From Bacteroidota bacterium (lineage in GTDB: Bacteria > Bacteroidota > Ignavibacteria > Ignavibacteriales > Melioribacteraceae), in the NCBI GenBank assembly GCA_018818165.1, contig JAHISP010000086.1, forward strand, positions 1 through 45,272: 45,272 nt of DNA, read 5' to 3'. The notes beneath the pieces are model-generated. The model had not been told where the DNA came from. It saw only the letters and a list, made by a program, of their open reading frames with translations, and searched no databases. This document shows positions 1 through 7,992 of this stretch, piece by piece. Each line of letters begins with the position of its first letter. Positions within the stretch are counted from its first letter, which is position 1. Both the position numbers and the translations under genes were made by a program.

Positions 1-139
1 AGTCTGGTCTAAAAAGGTATTTCCCGTCATTGCGAGGAACGGAGTGACGAAGCAATCTTTTGATTTTGCGCTAAATTCGGCAGATTGCTTCGCTCCGCTC
101 GCAATGACATTATTCAATAGAACCTTTTTATAGTAGACT
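1..139. repeat. Palindromic repeat element (MITE/REP-like)
   Basis: The whole stretch is an imperfect inverted repeat. The inner arms are 26-58 and 82-108: both contain GTCATTGCGAG and GAAGCAATCT (or its complement), and the left arm has six extra bases. The outer ends also pair: AGTCT...AAAAAGGT at 1-18 against ACCTTTTTA...AGACT at 122-139. It has no coding capacity. 'GTCATTGCGAG...GAAGCAATCT' palindromes are a known type of dispersed non-coding repeat in many bacterial genomes. The outer ends suggest a mobilised unit rather than a simple terminator. The window starts at its edge, so the element may extend further left. Confidence 0.7.
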
Positions 140-153
140 CAAATATTTAACAG

Positions 154-2859
154 CTAAGAAAAAGTGACTCTAAATTTAGAACCCACATCTTTTTTGCTAA
201 AAACCTCAATTTGGGCATTATTTAATTCACAATATTTTTTTACCAAAGCCATACCAATTCCGTTACCTTCAAACTTTCTAGTAAAGCCCATTTCCTCTTG
301 TGAAAATGGTTCAAATAGACTTGTCAAATATTCATCCTCAATTCCAATTCCCGTATCTTCAACCTCAACAGCTAAGTTTTCATCATCATTACGAATCATT
401 TTTATCGACACTTCTCCTTCAAACGTGTATTTTAGAGCATTATCGATGAGTTGTATAAAAATCTGATTTACGGTGTAGGAATCTCCAATTATTTCAGTAT
501 CGCTTGCAGAGTTTATTAAAGTAAATTTAAGATTTTTCTTTTCGGCAAGTTTTTTGTTTTCAGCAACAATTGAAATCAAAATTTCGGCATATAAATCAAA
601 ACGAGAAATATTTTTTTCATAAGTGCCAGCTTGAATTTCTGATAAATTAAGCAAAAGATCTACTGTTCTTATAATTCTATCGCCAGCTCTATCAATTATA
701 TCAAAACTCATTATTTGCTCTTCAGTGGCATTTTCTTCAAAGTCATATCTAAGTAAACTTGCCATGCTTACTAATGCATTTATTGGTGTACGTATTTCGT
801 GAGACATTTGAGCAAGAAAAATTGATTTCATCTTGTTTGCGTTTTCGGCGTTATTTTTCGCTTTTATAACTTCATCAATCATTTTTTTCTTTTCGGTAAT
901 ATCCTCTTTAACCGCTACAAAATTTATTATTTCTCCACTATTATTTTTAATTGGAGAAATTGTTACTGATTCCCAAAAAAGCTCACCGCTTTTCTTTCTA
1001 TTATGCAATTCGCCTGTCCACTTGTTTCCACCTAAAATTGTTTGCCAAAGCTCACTGTAATATTCCTTTGGATGCTCGCCCGATTTTAAAATATTTGGAG
1101 TTTTGGAGGTTAATTCGTTAAGTGAATAACCAGTAATTTCAGTAAACTTTGGATTAACATATTCAAATTTTCCATTCTTATCAGTAATTACTACACTTAT
1201 TGTATTTTGAGTAATTGCATTTGAAAGTTTACGAATTTCCCATTCACTTTCTTTTCGCTTTGAAATGTCGCGGATAGCTGCCAAACGGATATTTTTCTTT
1301 TCACCATCAAATTCTATTTTTCTTGATTCTATTTCTATTGGAAGAATTGTTCCATCTTTTCGAATTACTTCAACTTCATAAGGCAATACAAAATCACTTT
1401 TCATGTTTTTAATAACAACTTCGTGATACTTTTGTGGAATTACCATCTGAATAACATTTTTACCCAACAATTCCTCGCGACAATATCCAGATATTTCCTC
1501 TATTGCTTTATTTGCGTCTATTACTAAACCGCCATTATGAATTACTATTCCCTCATAAGTTAAAGACGATAGTCTTGCATAACGTTCTTCACTTTTTGCG
1601 AGTGATTTTTGCATTTGATATTCTGCAGTAACATCGCGGAAGACAAGAACAACCCCACGAATATTTTTCTGCTCATCTAAAATTGGAGCAGCACTATCGG
1701 CAATGTTATATTCAGTTCCATCTTTTGCAATAAGAACTGTGTGATTTGCAAGACCGACTATCTTGTGTTCCAAAAGCACCAAATTAACCGGATTGACCAC
1801 TTTTTCGCGAGTGCTTTCATTTACAATTTCAAATATTTCCGCTAATTCTAAACCTTTTGCCTCATCATTTTTCCAACCAGTAAGTTTTTCGGCAACAGAA
1901 TTCATCAATTGCACTTTCCCAAATTTGTCGGTAGTTATTAGTCCATCTCCAACCGAACGAATTGTTACAAATAGCTGTTCTTTTTCGTCAAACAATTCTT
2001 TTTCGGCAATCATTTTAGCCACCAGCATATTATTAGCATTTATTGCCATTTCTTCAAAATTAGAAAATTTTATTTTTGATAAATTTATTGGCTCATTGTT
2101 GCAAGCGGCTTTTGTTAAAAATAGATTAAATTCGCCAAAATCATTTTTTAGTTTTTTTACTTGTAGATTAATAAGAAACAGAAAGATAGCAATTGTAATA
2201 ATAACCACGACAATTGTGTAAATCAGGTTTTTTAATATCATTGTGATTATCTGATTTTTCATTAAAGCTAAATCGCTGTTGATTTCAGTTAAATAAACTC
2301 CCGCTCCAACAAGCCATTGTAGTTTTTGAATTCCGTAAATAAACGACACTTTTGGCGATTCTTCGACTGCGCTTGTATATTTTCTAAATGTATAATTGAT
2401 AAAATCGCCATTATGTTTTTGAGCCGCAATATATTCCTTATCAAATATATCTTTCATTTTTTCTGAATTAGTTGTATAAACCTCCCATAATTTTTGCTTT
2501 CCAGATAAAACTTGCCCATTAGAAATTAAAGCATCTCCATTAAATTTGTTGATAAAAATATATCCTTCTTTGCCAAACCTGATATTGCCAATTAACTCAA
2601 ATAGTTCTTCCTTTATTTTCTCTTCATCATAATCGGGGTTTTTTAGTTTTAAATTTATGATTTCTACAACTTGCATAACTTCTTGCTTTAAGCACTCTTT
2701 TTTCTCCGCAATAAATTCATTTCTTCTTCTATTGGCTCGGTAGTCATAATCGATATACGAAACTATTGTTTCGTAAGTAATAAGAATTGCAGCAAGACTT
2801 ACTAAAAACACAACTCCCATCTTTTGGGTAAGTTTGATAAAATCAATTTTTTGCTTCAT
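154..2859 (-). CDS. Membrane sensor histidine kinase, cache-PAS3-HisKA-HATPase
   Basis: 901 aa. TM1 is about residues 13-33, followed by a periplasmic single-cache region (about 37-195, with GKEGYIFI typical of sCache_2) and TM2 (about 203-230). Three PAS domains follow (about 295-415, 420-540, 545-665), then HisKA with SHEIRTPIN (phospho-acceptor His687) and a HATPase_c with N-box QLIDNALKYT, G1 DTGIGI and G2 EGNGIGMAL. It should sense a small periplasmic ligand through the cache domain and autophosphorylate. It has no receiver domain and no adjacent regulator. It is the last gene of the array, 150 bp beyond the PocR kinase. From PAS2 onward it closely resembles the kinase at 7993, and its transmitter resembles that at 3010. 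No strong Shine-Dalgarno precedes the ATG. Confidence 0.93.
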   Translation of the reverse strand: MKQKIDFIKLTQKMGVVFLVSLAAILITYETIVSYIDYDYRANRRRNEFIAEKKECLKQEVMQVVEIINLKLKNPDYDEEKIKEELFELIGNIRFGKEGYIFINKFNGDALISNGQVLSGKQKLWEVYTTNSEKMKDIFDKEYIAAQKHNGDFINYTFRKYTSAVEESPKVSFIYGIQKLQWLVGAGVYLTEINSDLALMKNQIITMILKNLIYTIVVVIITIAIFLFLINLQVKKLKNDFGEFNLFLTKAACNNEPINLSKIKFSNFEEMAINANNMLVAKMIAEKELFDEKEQLFVTIRSVGDGLITTDKFGKVQLMNSVAEKLTGWKNDEAKGLELAEIFEIVNESTREKVVNPVNLVLLEHKIVGLANHTVLIAKDGTEYNIADSAAPILDEQKNIRGVVLVFRDVTAEYQMQKSLAKSEERYARLSSLTYEGIVIHNGGLVIDANKAIEEISGYCREELLGKNVIQMVIPQKYHEVVIKNMKSDFVLPYEVEVIRKDGTILPIEIESRKIEFDGEKKNIRLAAIRDISKRKESEWEIRKLSNAITQNTISVVITDKNGKFEYVNPKFTEITGYSLNELTSKTPNILKSGEHPKEYYSELWQTILGGNKWTGELHNRKKSGELFWESVTISPIKNNSGEIINFVAVKEDITEKKKMIDEVIKAKNNAENANKMKSIFLAQMSHEIRTPINALVSMASLLRYDFEENATEEQIMSFDIIDRAGDRIIRTVDLLLNLSEIQAGTYEKNISRFDLYAEILISIVAENKKLAEKKNLKFTLINSASDTEIIGDSYTVNQIFIQLIDNALKYTFEGEVSIKMIRNDDENLAVEVEDTGIGIEDEYLTSLFEPFSQEEMGFTRKFEGNGIGMALVKKYCELNNAQIEVFSKKDVGSKFRVTFS

Positions 2860-3009
2860 AATTTTTATCGTTTTGTTTTACAATTTTGCAATATAGCAAG
2901 AAACTTATTATTTATTTCATTCTTTTGAACCTTTAATCAAAAAATATTTTTTACATAATTTCTTTTTTTTTTACTGCTAGGAGATTTGTTTTACTAGTTT
3001 CACATTGAA

Positions 3010-5823
3010 CTAAAATACTATTCTAAACGTAGTTCCAACATTTTTAACACTTTCTACTTCAATTTTTGCGTTATTTAATTCGCAGTATTTCTTAACTAAT
3101 GCCATTCCAATTCCATTGCCCTCATATTTTCTGGTATAACCCATTTCTTCTTGTGAAAATGGTTCAAATAAATTTGGTAAATATCTTTCCTCTATTCCAA
3201 TTCCAGTATCCTTAATTTCAACAACTAGCTGGTCGTTCTCATTTCGTGAAACTTCCACAACTATTTCACCCTCATTTGTGTATTTAATTGCATTATCAAT
3301 TAGTTGAACAAAAATCTGATTTACAGTGTATGCATCGGCAATAAGTTCAGTATTTAAGGTAAATGTATTTAAAATTAGTTTTAAATTTCTCTTTTCAGCT
3401 AATTTTCTATTATCTGCAACAACCAAAGATAAAACTTCTGAATATAGATCAAATTTTACGCTGTTTTTTTCATAAGTACCAGTTTGTATTTCAGATAAAT
3501 TAAGAAGAAGGTCAATAGTTCTTATAATTCTTGCACCAGCTCTATCAATAATTTCAAAGCTCATTATCTGATCTCCATTTGCTTGGGCTTCAAAATCGTA
3601 TCGAAGAAGACTTGCCATACTAACCAATGCATTTATTGGTGTTCTAATTTCGTGAGACATTTGAGCAAGAAAATTAGATTTCATTTTATTTGCATTTTCT
3701 GCTTTCTCCTTAGAGATGAGCAATTCTTTTTCCGCAGTTTTTCTTTCAGAAATATCTTTTGTATAACCACTAATTGCAATTGGAACTTCTTCCTTATTGA
3801 AAATAGCTTTACCTGTAACCTCAACTGGAAAAGTGTTTCCATTCTTGTGTACAGCTATCGATTCAAATCTAATTCCTTTATGCTTTAAGCCAAGAGCAAG
3901 TTCTTGTTTTATTAATTCCAATATCTTCAAATACTCAGTGTGCGTAAAGAAATCAAAAGCATTCATTTTTAGAGCTTCCTCCTGTGAATATCCCAAAATA
4001 GAATATACACTTTGGCTTGCATATAGCATATTAAGCTCCATATCAACTTTCCAAATAAAATCGACAGAATTTTCTGCAAGAACTCGGTATTTGCTTTCAC
4101 TTTCTATAATAGCTTCTGCTACTTTCTTACGCTCGGTTATATCTTCTTTAACTGCAACAAAGTGAGTAATTTTTCCATTATTGTCTTTAATAGGTGAAAT
4201 TATTGCAGATTCCCAAAACAATTCTCCATTTTTCTTTTTATTATGAAATTCTCCATTCCAATTTTTACCAGATGAAATTGTATTCCATAAATTTTTGTAA
4301 AACTCATGGGATTGCTCACCAGATTTTAGAATTTTGGGATTTTGATTAATTGTTTCCTTAAAAGTATAGCCAGTCGTTTCAATAAATTTTGGATTAACAT
4401 ATTCAATATTTCCTTTAATATCTGTAATCACTATGCTAACAGGACTTTGTTCAATTGCTTGAGAACGTTTTTGTAATTCCTTTTCAGTTTTTTTTCTCTC
4501 CGTTATGTCGTGCCCAATAACAACTAAGCCTTGTCTTTTTCCACTATCATCAAAAACAGGTACTTTAATAATATCATATACTCTTTCGGAGCCATCTATT
4601 GTTGGAATAACTTCCTCGCCTTGTGATAATTTTTTTTTAGCCCAAGCTTCTTCATCAGAAACCATACATGATAGAAAAGCATTTTTATAAATTGGATCGG
4701 TAAATTGAGCAAGTTCTGCATCAGTTTTACCCAAATAGTCAACACCATTAAGTGAAAACAACTCTAAATCTGCCTCATTTGCAATTAACCATCGTCCTTT
4801 AGCATCTTTGAAACAAATTATATCGGGAGTTGAGTTAATAAGGATTCTTAGTCTTAATTCACTATTTTTTATTACATCTTCCATTTTTTTGCGTTCAGTT
4901 ATATTTCGGGCAACCCCAAGCACACCAATAAGTTCTCCTTCATTATTGTACATTGGTGTTTTGGATGTTTCAATTATTTCAGTGTGTCCATCATCAGCAA
5001 ATTTTATCTCTTCTTCAGTAATTGTTGTTTTATTTGCAATGATAGCCGCTTTATCGTGTGCTCTAAAAGAATTGGATATTTTTTTATTTACAAAATCATA
5101 ATCCGTTTTTCCCACAATATCATTTTCTTTGGCACCAAAAAATTTTTCAAATTTTGGATTACATTTCAGATAAACTCCTTCTAAATTCTTTAGCCAAACA
5201 AGATCGGGTATTGTTTGAAATAGTGTACGTAAATGTGCTTCACTAATTTGAATAGTTTTATTAGCTTCTTTAATTTGGATATTCATTAAACCCTGTTCAG
5301 CAAGCATAACTGCTATTTCAGCCAAAAAGCTGAGAGTTTCTTTAAATCTTTCTTCGGTTACAACGGGAACTTTTTTTAGAGCCGTAATATAGTCATCAGT
5401 ATTGTATCCATAATCTTGGGCTTGTTTTTTAAATTTTTCAAAATTTGGTTTTTCAAAAAGAATTTGTCCTGTAAACAGGTTTGCTACATGTACTCCTTTG
5501 ATAATTATTGGGGTTGCTCCATCTACCAATCCAAGTTCACAATGGTGAATGTTCAGTTCTTTTCCTTCTTTTAATTGTGACGTAAGAGCAAAATTACTTG
5601 ATTTACAATGAATTTCTGATTCCGGGAAAACACGATGAAATTTTACACATATATCACGCCATCCTGTTCCAATAAGCAATTCCTGTTCTGGATAAGAAAC
5701 AAGACCAGTAGTAAAGCCTGTGGATTTGGAAAATAATTCAAATAAATTACGTAGTTGATTAATATCTACTAAATCTTTAAAAGAATATTTTCCATCTACT
5801 AGGTTTTTAGTTGTAATTTTCAT
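3010..5823 (-). CDS. PocR-PAS4 sensor histidine kinase (soluble)
   Basis: 937 aa with no signal peptide or membrane segment. Residues about 15-170 are a PocR-type ligand-binding domain (starting near DLVDINQLRNLFELFS, with spaced cysteines Cys59, Cys73 and Cys95 as in that family). Four PAS domains follow (about 195-315, 325-445, 455-575, 580-700). HisKA has SHEIRTPIN (His724), and the HATPase_c has QLIDNAIKYT, DTGIGI and EGNGIGMAL. PocR domains are known or proposed to bind small organic ligands; the ligand here is unknown. The ATG is preceded by AAGAAGAG, a fair ribosome-binding site. The transmitter is a close paralogue of those at 154 and 7993. It lies 108 bp from the TPR kinase, so it may have its own promoter. 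No output domain is present. Confidence 0.92.
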   Translation of the reverse strand: MKITTKNLVDGKYSFKDLVDINQLRNLFELFSKSTGFTTGLVSYPEQELLIGTGWRDICVKFHRVFPESEIHCKSSNFALTSQLKEGKELNIHHCELGLVDGATPIIIKGVHVANLFTGQILFEKPNFEKFKKQAQDYGYNTDDYITALKKVPVVTEERFKETLSFLAEIAVMLAEQGLMNIQIKEANKTIQISEAHLRTLFQTIPDLVWLKNLEGVYLKCNPKFEKFFGAKENDIVGKTDYDFVNKKISNSFRAHDKAAIIANKTTITEEEIKFADDGHTEIIETSKTPMYNNEGELIGVLGVARNITERKKMEDVIKNSELRLRILINSTPDIICFKDAKGRWLIANEADLELFSLNGVDYLGKTDAELAQFTDPIYKNAFLSCMVSDEEAWAKKKLSQGEEVIPTIDGSERVYDIIKVPVFDDSGKRQGLVVIGHDITERKKTEKELQKRSQAIEQSPVSIVITDIKGNIEYVNPKFIETTGYTFKETINQNPKILKSGEQSHEFYKNLWNTISSGKNWNGEFHNKKKNGELFWESAIISPIKDNNGKITHFVAVKEDITERKKVAEAIIESESKYRVLAENSVDFIWKVDMELNMLYASQSVYSILGYSQEEALKMNAFDFFTHTEYLKILELIKQELALGLKHKGIRFESIAVHKNGNTFPVEVTGKAIFNKEEVPIAISGYTKDISERKTAEKELLISKEKAENANKMKSNFLAQMSHEIRTPINALVSMASLLRYDFEAQANGDQIMSFEIIDRAGARIIRTIDLLLNLSEIQTGTYEKNSVKFDLYSEVLSLVVADNRKLAEKRNLKLILNTFTLNTELIADAYTVNQIFVQLIDNAIKYTNEGEIVVEVSRNENDQLVVEIKDTGIGIEERYLPNLFEPFSQEEMGYTRKYEGNGIGMALVKKYCELNNAKIEVESVKNVGTTFRIVF

Positions 5824-5931
5824 ATCGGCTCTTCTTTGCTTCTAAAATTTTTATCTCATTCAAATTAACGAATTCAATATACAGCAACTACTATTATATT
5901 TAAATTTATCTTTCATTATTATACCTCTACT

Positions 5932-7974
5932 CTAGTTATTAACATAATTGTTTTGCAAGGTAAACATAAACTTACTTCCTTTTCCTAACTCGCTTTCAAC
6001 CCATATTTTACCATCATGTTTTTCAATAAGCTCTTTACAAAGAATTAAACCAAGACCTGTGCCAGCTTCGGTGTTTGTGCCAACAGAAGTATGGTGAATA
6101 TCTATTCTGAAAAGTTTTTGTATGTCTTCAGAACTAATTCCTATTCCCGAATCAGTAATGGAAATAATAGATTCACCGTTTTTGTTTTCTGCTTCAATTT
6201 TAACAACACCACCTGAGTTTGTATATTTAATAGCATTAGCAATAATATTTCTTAAAACAGTATCTATTGCTCTAGCATCAGCAAATATAAATGTGTTTTC
6301 TTTTATAGCGTTTTCAAATGTTATGTTTTTGGTCATTGCATTTGTTTTAAAAAGTTCAATAACCTTTAAACTTTTTTCATAAATATTTATTTTTTCAAAC
6401 TTGTATTCCATTCTTTCATTTTGTGTTTGTGCCCATTCTAGCAAACCTTCTAAGAGCTTATAAACATTTGAGGAAAGATTATGTATTACATTAATCATGT
6501 CCTTAATTTCATCCGAAGTAAGATTATCATAGTCGGATACTAAGAGTTCTGTAACACCCAAAAGACCATTAAATGGACTTTTAAGATCATGTGAAATTAT
6601 TGAAAAAAATTTATCTTTATTTGCATTCGATTCCAAAAGTTTCTTTTCAGATTTTTTTAGTTGAGTATTTAGTTTTTTTACTGAAATGCTGCTCCTTAAA
6701 ATTATTGCTAAAATTATAAGAATAAAAATACTGCCAACAATTAAGATAGCCCTAATTGTTTTTTCTTCTTTAATAGTTAGCTCTTGAATTTCATTATTTT
6801 TTCTTAAAAGTATATTTTCTTGCGACTTTTTTTCTAAATAATATTTTACTTGTAAATCGGTGAATTTAGACATTTTTTCTGTATTAAAAATGCTATCCTT
6901 CACGGTGGAACCTTCTTTAAAATATTTGAATGCTAGAGCAGTGTTGCCCCTTTTTTCTTCAATTTTCGACAGAAGGAATTGGTTATCCTTAATTATGGAA
7001 TTATAACCGTTTACAAGTGCTTTTTCCAAACTGGATAGAGAATAATTTAGGGCTTTATCCAACTGATTTAACTCTAAATAAGTTCTAGCAAGAAAATATT
7101 CTGCAGTTGAATTACGAAACTGGTCATTTATATTTTTTGAAAGATTATTTGATTCTTGATAATATTTTATTGCCGTGGTATAATTTTTTAATTTATAGTG
7201 AATATCACCAATATGTTGAAGTACAACAGTAATAGAACGGTCTTTACTATTTACTGAAAAATATTCATCATAAGATAATTGATAACATTTTAGAGCATTT
7301 TGATAATCTTTTTGGGATTCATAGCAAATGCCCAAGTTTAAGTTTGAAAAGGCACGTGCAGAAGCATCATTTGCTTTGTTTGCATTTAACAATGCTTCGT
7401 TGTGATATTTTAAAGCGTCATCAAACAGTCCCCATTCCTGATAAACACCACCAACATTATTTGAAATTACAGATATACCTCTGTAATCTTTTTCAGCTAT
7501 TCTTATTTTTAAAGCTTTTTGATATAGCTCTAGCGCATCATTGTAATTACCAAGACCCCAATATGTTGCAGCTAGATTATTTTCAACTTTGGCAATTAAG
7601 CTAACATCTTTCAATTGTGTAAAAATTGACAAAGCTTCTTTATAATAATCAATGGTTTCAAGATAATTACCCAATTGCCAATTGTGAAAACCAATTTTAT
7701 TTAGCAAAACTCCTTTACGATGAACATCTATTTTTTCTTGAAATAAATTAAGAGCTTCAATATAGTAAGCTATTGTTTTTTTCTCATCAAAAGTATTGTA
7801 GGCATAACCTAATTGAACTAGTATTTCCGCTTGGCTTGAATCATTCTCTGTTATTTTAAGAACTTGTTGAAGACTATCAATATTAATAGCTTGAGGAAAA
7901 ACACTACTTGTTATTACGCTTGCAAACATCAAGGCTATGAATATGTACAACTTGTTTCTTTTAAAAATTAACAT
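5932..7974 (-). CDS. TPR-containing sensor histidine kinase
   Basis: 680 aa. An N-terminal signal/anchor (about 8-28, ending near SSVFPQA) is followed by seven or eight tetratricopeptide repeats (about 45-370; the pattern LGNY..A...Y..AL recurs), a short coiled coil, a TM segment (about 405-427), HisKA with ISHDLKSPF (His462) and a HATPase_c (NAIKYTNSGG, DSGIGI, GTGLGLILC). The TPRs should lie outside the cytoplasmic membrane, a layout common in Bacteroidota kinases, and may sense through protein contact. The C-terminal signature HHTSVGTN.EAGTGLGL is shared with the receiver-kinase at 11314, so the two transmitters are close relatives. It lies 18 bp after the PAS kinase at 7993 in the same tight operon. 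Confidence 0.92.
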   Translation of the reverse strand: MLIFKRNKLYIFIALMFASVITSSVFPQAINIDSLQQVLKITENDSSQAEILVQLGYAYNTFDEKKTIAYYIEALNLFQEKIDVHRKGVLLNKIGFHNWQLGNYLETIDYYKEALSIFTQLKDVSLIAKVENNLAATYWGLGNYNDALELYQKALKIRIAEKDYRGISVISNNVGGVYQEWGLFDDALKYHNEALLNANKANDASARAFSNLNLGICYESQKDYQNALKCYQLSYDEYFSVNSKDRSITVVLQHIGDIHYKLKNYTTAIKYYQESNNLSKNINDQFRNSTAEYFLARTYLELNQLDKALNYSLSSLEKALVNGYNSIIKDNQFLLSKIEEKRGNTALAFKYFKEGSTVKDSIFNTEKMSKFTDLQVKYYLEKKSQENILLRKNNEIQELTIKEEKTIRAILIVGSIFILIILAIILRSSISVKKLNTQLKKSEKKLLESNANKDKFFSIISHDLKSPFNGLLGVTELLVSDYDNLTSDEIKDMINVIHNLSSNVYKLLEGLLEWAQTQNERMEYKFEKINIYEKSLKVIELFKTNAMTKNITFENAIKENTFIFADARAIDTVLRNIIANAIKYTNSGGVVKIEAENKNGESIISITDSGIGISSEDIQKLFRIDIHHTSVGTNTEAGTGLGLILCKELIEKHDGKIWVESELGKGSKFMFTLQNNYVNN

Positions 7975-7992
7975 AAAAATTTTACCAATCTT

